Origin: Gordonia sp. OPL2
GTDB taxonomy: Bacteria; Actinomycetota; Actinomycetes; Mycobacteriales; Mycobacteriaceae
Assembly: GCF_003797825.1 (NCBI RefSeq)
Contig: NZ_RKME01000030.1
Span: forward strand, 1 to 60,127
Direction: 5' to 3'
Length of the DNA: 60,127 nucleotides
Made by a program: the position numbers and the translations under genes. The first letter of the stretch is position 1. Each line of letters starts with the position of its first letter. Below are positions 42,751-51,189 of the stretch, in pieces. The notes under the pieces were generated by a model, which saw only the letters and a list, made by a program, of their open reading frames with translations, was not told where the DNA came from and searched no databases.

Positions 42751-44406
42751 GTGAGCGCATACGACGACCGGCCGTGGCTCGCGCAGTACGGTGAGCGTCC
42801 GGCTCATCTGCGTGTGGAGCACGGGACCGCGATGGACATGTTCGACGCCGCGGTGCGCGCCGCGCCCGACGACCCGGCAGTGCACTACTTCGGGACCACG
42901 ACGACGTGGTCCGAACTCGACCGGGCCTCGGATGCCCTCGCGACACTGCTCATCGCGCGCGGATTCCGCGCGGGCGACCGGTGAGCGCTCCAGGTCCAGA
43001 ACGATCCGGCTTTCGTCGTCGGACTCGTCGCCGCGTGGAAGGTCGGCGGGATCCCGACCGCCATCAGCCCGATGAGTACGGCCGACGACCTCACCTGGCT
43101 GCTCCGCCGGTACGAGCCCGCAGCCCTCCTGGTGCTCGACGACCTGTACGCAGACGTCGTGCGATCCGTTCTCGCAACCGATTCCGGTGTCTCGATCCCC
43201 GTGGTGGTCACCGCGTCGGGTCTCGACGGTCAGGCCCGCGACGACCCACGGGTGTTCGACGGGGTCCGTCGACGTCGACCTGCCGACACCATCGATCTCG
43301 CCGCACTGGTGGCCGGACACGACGGATCGGCGCCCCGGCGTCGTCCGGTCGGTCCAGCAGACGTCGCCGCGCTGCTGGCGACGTCCGGCACCACCGGATT
43401 CCCGAAGGGTGCCCGCATCAGCCATGCGAACCTGACGTTCAACACGCAGATCTACCGCGACTGGACCGGCTTGCGTGCCGGCGAGCCGATCCTGGCGCTG
43501 GCGCCGATCTTTCATGTGACGGGTCTCGTCGGGGCGGTGACGCTGGCGATGTTGCTCCGCTCCCCGGTCGTGCTCACCCATCGCATCCACCCGGGCGTCG
43601 TCGCCGACGCCATCCGCGAGTACCGGCCCGCGTTCTCCGTCGCCGCGATCACGGCCTACATCGGTCTCGCCGACGAATCCGACATCACCCCCGCCGAGAT
43701 GGCGCCGTTGAGATTGCGGTACTCCGGTGGGGCGCCGATCGATCCGGTCGTCGCCGACCGCCTCGAGGAGGCGCTCGGCGGGTACGTCCACAACATCTAC
43801 GGCCAGACCGAGACCACGTCGCCCTCCCACATCGTGCCGGCCGAGCTGCGCGCGCCGGTCGACGACGAGACCGGTGTCCTGTCGGTCGGGGTCCCGGTGT
43901 CCAACACCGTGGTCCGGGTCGTCGACGATCACGGCCGCGATCTCCCGGTCGGAGAGATCGGTGAGCTCATCACCAGCGGGCCCCAGGTGATCGGCGGGTA
44001 CTGGGATGATCCGGAGGCCACTGCGGCGGCGCTGACCGGTGGCGAATTGCGCACCGGGGACATCGGATTCATGGACGCCGATGGCTGGTTCTACGTCGTC
44101 GACCGGAGCAAGGACGTGATCAATGCGGCCGGCTACAAGATCTGGCCGCACGAGGTGGAACTGGTGCTCGGCCGCCATCCCGACGTCGCGGAGGCCGCCG
44201 TCGTCGGCATACCCGACGACTATCGGGGTGAGACGGCCAAGGCGTACGTGGTGCCGCGGGTTGGGGCGAGCGTCACCGAGGCGGACCTCGTCGACTACTG
44301 TCGCGACCGGATGGCGGCCTACAAATATCCGCGTGAGGTCGAACTGGTCGGTTCCCTGCCCCGGTCGGCAACAGGAAAGCTGTTGCGGCGCAAGCTGCGT
44401 GGATAG
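42751..44406 (+). pseudogene. acyl-CoA ligase interrupted by an in-frame TGA
   Basis: GTG 42,751 (with GGAGG upstream) opens a frame VSAYDDRPWLAQYG that is collinear with the ligase at 39,021. After FRAGDR it meets TGA at 42,982-42,984, then continues in the same frame as ALQVQNDPAFVVGLVAAWKV, exactly as the paralogue does (GDRLAVYVQNNPAFVIG). The rest, including ATSGTTGFPKGARISHAN, GELRTGDIGFMDADGWFYVV and ATGKLLRRKL, is intact to 44,406. So one nonsense codon, at the place of Leu in the paralogue, separates the first 77 residues. Re-initiation at ATG 43,072 would make a 444-residue protein lacking the N-terminal lobe. Confidence 0.85.
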
Positions 44407-44407
44407 A

Positions 44408-44440
44408 TGAAGGGTGTGCCGGAATCCGGCACACCCTTCA
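44408..44440. terminator. perfect bidirectional hairpin terminator
   Basis: A 15-bp perfect stem (TGAAGGGTGTGCCGG at 44,408-44,422 and its complement at 44,426-44,440) with loop AAT sits between the convergent ligase pseudogene and acyl-CoA dehydrogenase gene. Confidence 0.85.
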
Positions 44441-44462
44441 CCGTCTCGCGGTCGATCGCGGT

Positions 44463-45614
44463 TTACAGCCCGAGATCCCGGCCGATGATGTCCTTCATGA
44501 TCTCGGTGGTGCCACCGAAGATCGTCTGGATGCGTGAGTCGGTGTAGGCGCGGGCCACCCGGTACTCGTTCATGTAGCCGTAGCCGCCGTGCAGTTGGAC
44601 GCACTGGTCGATGACCTTCTTGGCGAGCTCGGTGCACCACCACTTCGCCTTCGACGCGTCGACGGCGGTGAGCTCACCGTCGACGACGGCCTGCAGGCAG
44701 CGGTCGAGGTACTGCTCGGCGATGTCGAGTTCGGTGGACTGCTCGGCGACGACGAACCGGTTGTGCTGGAAGGTGCCGATCGGCTTGCCGAACGCCTTGC
44801 GGTCCTTCACATACTGCAACGTCTCCTCGTGCACGGCACGGGCGCCCGCGATCGCGCCGATCGCGATCGAGAGACGCTCCGACGGCAGGTTGTGCATCAG
44901 GTGATAGAAGCCCTTGTTCTCCTCACCGAGCAGGTTCTCCCGCGGGACACGCACATCGGTGAAGTGCAGCTCCGCGGTGTCGGCCGCCTTCAGGCCCATC
45001 TTGTCCAGTTTGCGGCCCCGCTCGAAGCCCTCCATGTCCCGCTCGACGACGAGCAGCGAGAACGCCTTGTGTCCCGCCGAGGGATCCGGGTTGGTGCGGC
45101 AGACCACCACGACGAGGTCGGAGTTGATACCGGCCGAGATGAAGGTCTTGTTGCCGTTCAGGATGTAGTGATCGCCGTCCAGCTTGGCAGAGGTCTTGAT
45201 GCCGGCCAGGTCGCTGCCGGCACCGGGCTCGGTCATCGCGACGGCGAGAATCGTCTCGCCCGTGGCCATTCCGGGCATCCAGCGCTTGCGTTGTTCCTCG
45301 TTGGCGAGGTTGAGGAAGTAGGGGACCAGGACGTCGTTCTGCAGACTCAGGCCGGGCGCCGCACCGCCGAACCGTGCGAACTCCTCGACGACGACGGCAT
45401 TGAACCGGAAGTCATCGGAGACCCCGCCGCCGCCGTACTCCTCCGGGATGTTGAAGCCGAGCAGTCCCGCCTCGCCGGCCTTCAAGTAGGACTCGCGGTC
45501 CACCTGGCCTGCGGCGTCCCACTTCTCGACGTTCGGGGCGCATTCGCGGGCGAGGAACTCGCGCGCGCTGGCGCGGAGCTGCTCGTGTTCGGGTTCGAAG
45601 ACTGTGCGCTTCAT
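44463..45614 (-). CDS. acyl-CoA dehydrogenase
   Basis: A 383-residue FAD acyl-CoA dehydrogenase that makes a 2-enoyl-CoA. Motifs: AVAMTEPGAGSDLAGIKTSA near residues 125-144, NGNKTFISAGINSDLVVVV near 153-171, and HGGYGYMNEYRVARAYTDSRIQTIFGGTTEIM near the end. The common base Glu of the YEGT motif is Gly here (IFGGT). Glu246 in LPSERLS occupies the alternative position used by isovaleryl- and long-chain enzymes. ATG 45,614 is supported by GAGGAG upstream. It is the third gene of a thiolase-TetR-dehydrogenase operon. Confidence 0.9.
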   Translation of the reverse strand: MKRTVFEPEHEQLRASAREFLARECAPNVEKWDAAGQVDRESYLKAGEAGLLGFNIPEEYGGGGVSDDFRFNAVVVEEFARFGGAAPGLSLQNDVLVPYFLNLANEEQRKRWMPGMATGETILAVAMTEPGAGSDLAGIKTSAKLDGDHYILNGNKTFISAGINSDLVVVVCRTNPDPSAGHKAFSLLVVERDMEGFERGRKLDKMGLKAADTAELHFTDVRVPRENLLGEENKGFYHLMHNLPSERLSIAIGAIAGARAVHEETLQYVKDRKAFGKPIGTFQHNRFVVAEQSTELDIAEQYLDRCLQAVVDGELTAVDASKAKWWCTELAKKVIDQCVQLHGGYGYMNEYRVARAYTDSRIQTIFGGTTEIMKDIIGRDLGL

Positions 45615-45654
45615 GGGTTCGCTCCTCAGCTGTGTCTCGGTGTTCGGTGGTGGA

Positions 45655-46317
45655 TCAGTCTCGGTGCGGTGTTCCGGCTCCGACCGCACGAAGGGATGTC
45701 GCCGCGTACGACGTGGCGATCTCCGCGGGTGTACGGGGGCCGCCGTGGTGATACCAGGTGGTCACCTCCTGGCAAGCGCCCAGCAGGTAGCGCAAGACTT
45801 CCTTGACATCATCGCCGAGCCGGAAGTCGCCGGAGGCGATGCCGTCGCGGAGCACACCTTCCAGAAGATCCTCGACCTCGGTGCGCATCCCGACGTAGTG
45901 CCGGCGATGCTCGTTGTCGGCGTCGAGGTACCGCAGCTCCCTTGCAACACTGGCCAATTCGAGATCTGCGGTCATGTGCAGGACGATCGCCTCGATCGCG
46001 TTCGACAACTGCTCGGTGGGGGTCTCGCCGTCTGCGATCGCCGCACGCACGCGCCGCAGTACCGACGTCATGCCTGCTTCGAGGAGTGCGACGAGGATGC
46101 CCTGCTTGTTGTCGTGGTGATAGTAGAGCGTCGGCAGCGACACCCCGGCCCGTGACGCGATGTCGCGGATCGAGGTGCCGTGGAAGCCGCGGTTGTGGAA
46201 CGCCTCCTTGGCGGCTGCGAGCGTGACCGGCAGGGTGATCGGCACGATCACCCGCCAGTCGTCGAGCGTGTCGTCGGCGACTGCGGGTCCCGTTGTGGCG
46301 GAGACGGTGTCAGACAC
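45655..46317 (-). CDS. TetR family transcriptional regulator
   Basis: A 220-residue TetR protein. The HTH reads FHGTSIRDIASRAGVSLPTLYYHHDNKQGILVALLEAG at about residues 44-81, after a 30-residue lead. It lies between the thiolase gene, overlapping it by 8 bases, and the acyl-CoA dehydrogenase gene 40 bp downstream, so it is co-transcribed with the enzymes it likely represses. An acyl-CoA is a plausible ligand. Confidence 0.87.
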   Translation of the reverse strand: MSDTVSATTGPAVADDTLDDWRVIVPITLPVTLAAAKEAFHNRGFHGTSIRDIASRAGVSLPTLYYHHDNKQGILVALLEAGMTSVLRRVRAAIADGETPTEQLSNAIEAIVLHMTADLELASVARELRYLDADNEHRRHYVGMRTEVEDLLEGVLRDGIASGDFRLGDDVKEVLRYLLGACQEVTTWYHHGGPRTPAEIATSYAATSLRAVGAGTPHRD

Positions 46318-47503
46318 GTTCGATGATGGTGGCGTTGGCCATGCCCGCGCCCTCGCACATGGTCTGCAGTCCGTAACGGCCGCCGGTCGCCTCGAGGTGA
46401 TTCACCAGCGTCGCGAGCAGTCGGGTGCCCGACGACCCGAGTGCGTGGCCGAGGGCGATCGCGCCGCCGCGCGGGTTCAGTTTCGCGGGGTCGGCGCCGA
46501 ACTCATGGGCCCAGGCCAGCGGTACCGACGCGAACGCCTCGTTGACCTCGTAGGCGTCGAGGTCGTCGACGGACAGTCCCGAACGCTCCAGGATCTTGCG
46601 CGTGGCCGGGATGGGCGCGGTGAGCATGAAGATCGGGTCGTCGCCGGCGAGTGCGAACGAGTGGAATCGTGCGCGCGGGGTGAGTCCCAGCTTGGCGGCC
46701 ATCGTGTCGCTCATGATCAGCGCGGCCGATGCGCCGTCGGTCAGCGGCGACGAGTTGCCGGGGGTGATGTGCCAGTTGATCTCCGGGAATCGCTGTGCGC
46801 TCTCCTCGGAGTAGAACGACGACTTGAGCCCGGCCAGTCCCTCGGCGGTGGTGGACGCGCGGACGGTCTCGTCGACGGTGTGGGTGATCTGGGCGCCGTC
46901 GGAATCGGTGACGTCGATCGGGATGATCTCGCGGTCGAAGAACCCGTCCGACGCCGCCTGTGCGGCCCGCTGATGGGACTGCGCGGCGAACGCATCGAGG
47001 GTGTCGCGGTCGAACTTCCATTTCGCGGCCACCAACTCGGCCGAGATACCCTGTCCGACAAGACCGTCGGGGTACCGTGCGGCGATGCTCGGACCGTACG
47101 GGCTGCGCCCGACGGTGGTGAAGCCCATCGGCACCCGGCTCATGGATTCGACGCCTGCGGCGATCACGACGTCATAGGCGCCCGCGATCACACCCTGTGC
47201 GGCGAAGTGAGCGGCCTGCTGGCTCGAGCCGCACTGCCGGTCGACCGTGGTGGCCGGTACGGACTCGGGGAATCCGGCGGACAGCAGCGCGGTGCGCGAG
47301 ATGTTGAGGGCCTGCTCACCGGCCTGACCGACACATCCGCCGATCACGTCGTCGACGAGCGCGGGGTCGAGATCGTTGCGCTCGACCAACGTCTTGAGAA
47401 CGTGGGCCAGCAGTTCGACGGGCTGCGTCTCCGAGAGGGCGCCGCCGGGCTTCCCCTTGCCTGACGCGAGGCGGGCGACGTCGACGATGACGGCTTCGGG
47501 CAT
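46310..47503 (-). CDS. thiolase (acetyl-CoA acyltransferase)
   Basis: A 397-residue thiolase. The nucleophile Cys is in TVDRQCGSSQQAAHFAA near residues 85-101, LNPRGGAIALGHALGSSGTRLL near 345-366 holds the catalytic His, and CEGAGMANATIIE near the end holds the second Cys. It cleaves 3-ketoacyl-CoA with CoA or runs in reverse. It is first in an operon with a TetR regulator and an acyl-CoA dehydrogenase. The final beta-ketoadipyl-CoA step of the pca route also needs a thiolase, but distance and operon context favour a separate beta-oxidation-like pathway. Confidence 0.9.
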   Translation of the reverse strand: MPEAVIVDVARLASGKGKPGGALSETQPVELLAHVLKTLVERNDLDPALVDDVIGGCVGQAGEQALNISRTALLSAGFPESVPATTVDRQCGSSQQAAHFAAQGVIAGAYDVVIAAGVESMSRVPMGFTTVGRSPYGPSIAARYPDGLVGQGISAELVAAKWKFDRDTLDAFAAQSHQRAAQAASDGFFDREIIPIDVTDSDGAQITHTVDETVRASTTAEGLAGLKSSFYSEESAQRFPEINWHITPGNSSPLTDGASAALIMSDTMAAKLGLTPRARFHSFALAGDDPIFMLTAPIPATRKILERSGLSVDDLDAYEVNEAFASVPLAWAHEFGADPAKLNPRGGAIALGHALGSSGTRLLATLVNHLEATGGRYGLQTMCEGAGMANATIIERV

Positions 47504-47590
47504 GAGGGTCCTCCCAGGGTGATGCTGACCGGAACAGGCTGATCATCGGCGCAGGGACATCGACGGCCACATCGATGCGAGCGAGGCCGA

Positions 47591-47606
47591 TCTAACGCTC
47601 GTTCTA
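47591..47606. promoter_or_regulatory. candidate TetR site upstream of the thiolase operon
   Basis: TCTAACGCTCGTTCTA is an imperfect inverted repeat (5 of 7 positions per arm, TAACG/CGTTC type) 88 bp before the thiolase start. The pattern resembles mycobacterial TetR lipid-regulator sites but is not exact. Confidence 0.35.
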
Positions 47607-47618
47607 CTTGTCTAGCAT

Positions 47619-47656
47619 GGCGGAACCCGCGGAATCAACAGTTCGCGGGTCCCGCC
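47619..47656. terminator. hairpin terminator after the monooxygenase-like gene
   Basis: GGCGGAACCCGCG at 47,619-47,631 pairs with 47,644-47,656 at 12 of 13 positions with a 12-base loop, 13 bases beyond the minus-strand stop at 47,670. Confidence 0.65.
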
Positions 47657-47669
47657 GTCCGGTCTTGCC

Positions 47670-47990
47670 CTAGAGGGCGCCCTTGTCGGCGTCACCCGCG
47701 GGAACGGCGGTGAACGTCTTGACGTCGAGCGGACCCGCAAGCAACGGGCCGATCGCCTTGCCGAGCTCGGTGAGCGCGGGTGCGCCGCCGTGGGTGCCCA
47801 GGGCCTCCATCGACTCCCATTTCTCGATCATCACGAGGTCGGTCGAGTCGCCGGTCGCCTCGTGCAGTGCGTAGGTGTCGCAGCCGGGCTCGCCGTGGAC
47901 CTGGGGGATGGCGGCCAGGACCGCGTCCCGGACGGCTGCCTCCTCGCCGGGCTTCGGTGAGATCGTGGCGACGACGATGACTGCTGACAT
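47670..47990 (-). CDS. antibiotic biosynthesis monooxygenase (ABM) domain protein, quinol-monooxygenase-like
   Basis: A 106-residue dimeric alpha/beta-barrel protein. VVATISPKPGEEAAVRDAVLAAIPQVHGEPGCDTYALHE spans residues 6-44 and MIEKWESMEALGTHGGAPALTEL residues 54-76. The family includes YgiN-type quinol monooxygenases and cofactor-free oxygenases. ATG 47,988-47,990 has AGGGAGC upstream; an in-frame extension further upstream is not conserved. Its neighbours are a TetR gene and a Rieske oxygenase operon. Confidence 0.83.
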   Translation of the reverse strand: MSAVIVVATISPKPGEEAAVRDAVLAAIPQVHGEPGCDTYALHEATGDSTDLVMIEKWESMEALGTHGGAPALTELGKAIGPLLAGPLDVKTFTAVPAGDADKGAL

Positions 47991-48124
47991 GTGTGGTGCT
48001 CCCTGTTCTGATGGGTCGGTGGCGGATCCTGTTGAGTCGATCCGATCACCGACGGTAGGTGACGACGCCGGGTCGGTGACCATGATTCGCCGAACCGGGA
48101 CCAAGCCCACATCCGCAGTGGGCG

Positions 48125-48754
48125 TCAATCATGAACGGGCTGTTCCAGATACGCGACGATCGCGCCGGCGAATCCGCGCCGCGCGAGTGCGTCGTCCTGA
48201 TAGCTGCCCAATTGTGCCTCCGACACCAACCCGCGCATCGCGCCGGGGATGAACGCCGCGACGTCCCGGACACGCGCGGGGTCGACCTCGAGATCGGCGA
48301 ACGCCTTCTGGCATGCCCGGGCCCACGAGTGATTCCACGAGGCGAACTCGGCGGCGGTGCGTGGGTAGAGGCGTTCGAGCTCGGCGTGATCACGCGGCAG
48401 CGTCGCGCGCAGGTTCTCGATCGCGCGGGAGTCGACGGAGGTGAGCCCGAGGAACAGCATCTCCACGATCTCGGTGACCCGTTCGCGTAGGGGAGCGGTG
48501 TTGTTCTCGCGGTACGGGAGTTCGCCGCGGCGGTCGGCGGTTCTGCGCAGCACTGCCGCCCAGAGTCCGTCGACGTCGCCGAACTGGTACTTCACTGTTC
48601 CCCACGTGGCGCCGATGTCCTTGGCGATGCGGTTCGCCGACACCGATCCGGGGTCGCCCGAGGCCAGCGCCGCCAGCGCGGCGTCGAGCATCGCCTCGCG
48701 GGTCGCGAGTCCGCGTCGGTTCGTCCGACGTCCGCCGACGGCGTCGAGGGTCAT
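48125..48754 (-). CDS. TetR family transcriptional regulator
   Basis: A 209-residue TetR protein. The HTH is SVSANRIAKDIGATWGTVKYQFGDVDGLWAAVLRRTADR at about 38-76, and the ligand domain carries LVSEAQLGSYQDDALARRGFA near 180-200. It is divergent from the Rieske oxygenase operon. A duplicated 16-bp element and a palindrome fill the gap, so it most likely represses itself and that operon. Confidence 0.88.
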   Translation of the reverse strand: MTLDAVGGRRTNRRGLATREAMLDAALAALASGDPGSVSANRIAKDIGATWGTVKYQFGDVDGLWAAVLRRTADRRGELPYRENNTAPLRERVTEIVEMLFLGLTSVDSRAIENLRATLPRDHAELERLYPRTAAEFASWNHSWARACQKAFADLEVDPARVRDVAAFIPGAMRGLVSEAQLGSYQDDALARRGFAGAIVAYLEQPVHD

Positions 48755-48782
48755 GGCTCCCGATCCTAACCGCGTTCGACGT

Positions 48783-48821
48783 TTTCACAGAACCCACTGT
48801 GAATCTTTCACAGAACCCACT
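48783..48821. promoter_or_regulatory. duplicated TTTCACAGAACCCACT element, TetR operator
   Basis: The 16-base TTTCACAGAACCCACT occurs at 48,783-48,798 and 48,806-48,821, a 23-base period (about two helix turns). The first copy continues into a perfect palindrome, TTCACAG-AACCCA-CTGTGAA (48,784-48,803). It lies between the divergent TetR and oxygenase genes. Confidence 0.8.
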
Positions 48822-48885
48822 ATGGTTTCGTCAGATGCCCCCCGAATGGGAGCGCGCAGCCCGGATGTGCGAGAGGAGTTCGCAG

Positions 48886-49935
48886 ATGGCCAGGACGCCG
48901 TTGTCGATGGAGCCGACCGGCTGGTTCCAGGTGGCGTGGTCGTCGGAGATCGGCGCACGCGCCGTGCACCGGATGACGTACTTCGGACGCGAGATGGTGG
49001 CGTGGCGATCGGTGTCGGGGCAGGTCTCGGTGTTCGACGCGTACTGCGAGCATCTGGGCGCACACCTCGGGTACGGCGGCCACGTGGAGGGCGAGAACCT
49101 GGTCTGTCCATTCCACGGGTGGGAGTGGAACAGCGCGGGACGCAACGTCTGCATCCCCTATGAGAACCATCCCAATCGAGGTCGGCGCATCCGCAGCTAC
49201 CCGGTCGTCGAACGCAATGAGGCGGTGTGGCTCTGGTACGACGTCGAGAACCGTCCGCCCCATTTCGACGTGCCGGACATCTTCGCCGACTTCGGGGACG
49301 ACAAGACCGCGGACGACTACTACCCGCCGGTGCCGGCCGCGACGCTGTTCCGGCCGGGGCTCGAGATCCACCCGCAGTACATCATGGAGAACGGTGTCGA
49401 CTTCGCCCACTTCAAGTTCGTCCACAAAACGCCGTTCATGCCGGAGTTCACCCGCCACGACTTCTCCGGACCGGTCTCCTACGTCGACTTCACCATCGCC
49501 TTCGACGAAGGTGCCACACTCGAGAACGCCACCAGCGGAGTCGAATCCATCAACGCCGGCCTGGGATGTTCGATCACCAAGAGCTGGGGCATGGTCGACA
49601 ACCGGACGATGCCCGCGGTCACGCCCGTCGACGAGAACACCTCCGACGTCCGCTTCACCGTCTGGATCGGCCGCAAGCCCGGCGAGGAACACGGCGACCT
49701 CACCCAGTACGGAAAGACGATGGCGGACTTCGTCATCGAACAGTTTGAAGCCGACGTCACCATCTGGGCGCATCAGCGCTACTCGGACCCGCCGGCACTG
49801 TCGCGCAAGGAGTACAAGGGGTTCACCGCGCTGCGGGACTGGGCCCGACAGTTCTACCCCGACGGCGGTCCCGCCGGTGTCGATCCCACCCGTCAACCCC
49901 AGAGCGGCGCGGTGATTCCCGCGTCGAGTCGATGA
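48886..49935 (+). CDS. Rieske non-heme iron oxygenase (KshA-like)
   Basis: A 349-residue oxygenase subunit. The Rieske cluster motif is CEHLGAHLGYGG...CPFHGWEW (C-x-H-x17-C-x2-H) near residues 48-75. The mononuclear iron site is NGVDFAHFKFVH near 165-176, with two His plus a later carboxylate. It resembles 3-ketosteroid 9-alpha-hydroxylase oxygenases. AGGAG with 8-base spacing supports ATG 48,886; ATG 48,835 is in frame without a clear ribosome site, and GTG 48,799 lies inside the operator. The gene for its reductase is not adjacent. The next gene follows after 19 bases. Confidence 0.87.
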   Translation: MARTPLSMEPTGWFQVAWSSEIGARAVHRMTYFGREMVAWRSVSGQVSVFDAYCEHLGAHLGYGGHVEGENLVCPFHGWEWNSAGRNVCIPYENHPNRGRRIRSYPVVERNEAVWLWYDVENRPPHFDVPDIFADFGDDKTADDYYPPVPAATLFRPGLEIHPQYIMENGVDFAHFKFVHKTPFMPEFTRHDFSGPVSYVDFTIAFDEGATLENATSGVESINAGLGCSITKSWGMVDNRTMPAVTPVDENTSDVRFTVWIGRKPGEEHGDLTQYGKTMADFVIEQFEADVTIWAHQRYSDPPALSRKEYKGFTALRDWARQFYPDGGPAGVDPTRQPQSGAVIPASSR

Positions 49936-49954
49936 TTCCAGGAGACGAGTCACG

Positions 49955-51040
49955 ATGAGTACCTCGACACCGATCCGGGTCTTCCAGGTCGCCACCGGAA
50001 ACCTCGGGACCGAGATGATCGGGCGGATCCGCAGCCACCCGGACCTCGAGTTGGTCGGATTGCACTGCTACACAGCGGAGAAGATCGGACGCGATGCCGG
50101 TGAGATCGTCGGCCTGGATCCCATCGGGGTGATCGCGACCGGGTCGGTGGACGAGATCATCGCCGCGAAACCCGACGTGCTGACCTTCCACGGCGTGTTC
50201 CCGGACGAGGACCTCTACGTGGCCGTACTCGAAGCGGGCATCGACGTCGTCACCACCGCCGACTGGATCACCGGGTTCCACCGAGACACGAATCATCCAC
50301 ACGCCAGCGGCCGCAAGGTGTCCGAGGTGATCGCCGACGCGTGCCGCACCGGTGGATCGACGTTCTACGGCACCGGCATGAATCCCGGTGCGTGCCAGAT
50401 CATCGGCGTCGTGCAGTCCATGGACGTCGCCGACATCGAGAACGTCACCGTCACCGAGTCCGTCGACGTCTCCTGCCATCACTCGGTCGACACCTGGAAG
50501 GCCGTCGGATACGGACGGCCGGTCGACGACGCGTCGATCCCGGAGTCCTTGCGCAAGTACACAGAGGTGTTCGCCGACTCCGTCTATCTGATGGCTGACT
50601 GCTTCGACCTCGAACTCGACGAGGTCGCCTTCAGCTACGAACTCGGTGCCTGCACAAAGGACATCGACCTCGGCTGGTACACGCTTCCGCAGGGATCGCT
50701 GGGTGGCAGCTACATCAAGTACCAGGGCATGATCGACGGCGTCGCACGGGTCGAGTCCCACCTCGAGTGGCAGATGACGCCGTACACGGATCCGTCGTGG
50801 GACATCAAGGGCTGCTACATCACTCACATCACCGGCGACCCGTCGGTGTACAGCAAGCACATGATCTTCCCGAAAGCCGGGGTGGACCTGTCCAATCCGG
50901 ACTCGTTCGCGTCGATCGGCATGACCGTGACCGGGTTGCCGGCACTGAACTCGATCCGATCCGTCGTCGCCGCGCCACCGGGCATCCTCACCAGCGCCGA
51001 CCTGCCGCTGCGGGGATTCGCCGGACGATTCAAACTCTGA
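49955..51040 (+). CDS. dihydrodipicolinate reductase-like NAD(P)-dependent dehydrogenase
   Basis: A 361-residue protein. The Rossmann domain begins VFQVATGNLGTEMIGRIRSHPDLELVGLHCY at residues 9-39, FHGVFPDEDLYVAVLEAGIDVVTTADW lies near 79-105, and the C-terminal alpha/beta domain has GTGMNPGACQIIGVV near 138-152. It belongs to the DapB-like/2,4-diaminopentanoate-dehydrogenase-like group often found next to steroid- or terpenoid-type Rieske oxygenases. Ligation of its role to the oxygenase is inference; reaction unknown. Its stop lies in the first copy of a 36-bp tandem repeat. Confidence 0.8.
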   Translation: MSTSTPIRVFQVATGNLGTEMIGRIRSHPDLELVGLHCYTAEKIGRDAGEIVGLDPIGVIATGSVDEIIAAKPDVLTFHGVFPDEDLYVAVLEAGIDVVTTADWITGFHRDTNHPHASGRKVSEVIADACRTGGSTFYGTGMNPGACQIIGVVQSMDVADIENVTVTESVDVSCHHSVDTWKAVGYGRPVDDASIPESLRKYTEVFADSVYLMADCFDLELDEVAFSYELGACTKDIDLGWYTLPQGSLGGSYIKYQGMIDGVARVESHLEWQMTPYTDPSWDIKGCYITHITGDPSVYSKHMIFPKAGVDLSNPDSFASIGMTVTGLPALNSIRSVVAAPPGILTSADLPLRGFAGRFKL

Positions 51041-51178
51041 CCCGCTCACTCCGCTCCCGGCGTCGGTGACAGTCGACCCGCTCGCTCCGCTCCCAGCGTC
51101 GGGAACATCTGACCCGCTCGCTCCGCTCCCGGCGTCGGTGACAGTCGACCCACTCGCTCCGCTCCCGGCGTCGGCGTA
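51039..51178. repeat. 36-bp tandem repeat, about 3.9 copies
   Basis: Units begin at 51,039, 51,075, 51,111 and 51,147, each with the core GCTCGCTCCGCTCCC and a varying end (GGTGACAGTC or GGAACATCT). Units 1 and 3 differ by one base. The array fills the space between the dehydrogenase stop and the PPOX gene. There are no unique spacers, so it is not CRISPR. Confidence 0.9.
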
Positions 51179-51189
51179 CTGTCGGCGAC

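Noticed and set aside
42982..42984. Selenocysteine at the in-frame TGA of the ligase.
   Set aside because: The paralogue has Leu there, it is not an active-site position, and no selenocysteine insertion structure is evident.
42562..44643. A 693-codon minus-strand frame opposite the broken ligase.
   Set aside because: Lacks domains and hydrophobic pattern; it mirrors the ligase codons.
48799..48885. Start of the Rieske oxygenase at GTG 48,799 or ATG 48,835.
   Set aside because: 48,799 is inside the operator repeat; 48,835 lacks a ribosome site, while ATG 48,886 has AGGAG at proper distance.
51039..51178. CRISPR-like array of 36-bp repeats.
   Set aside because: The units are directly abutting with no spacers and no cas genes are present.
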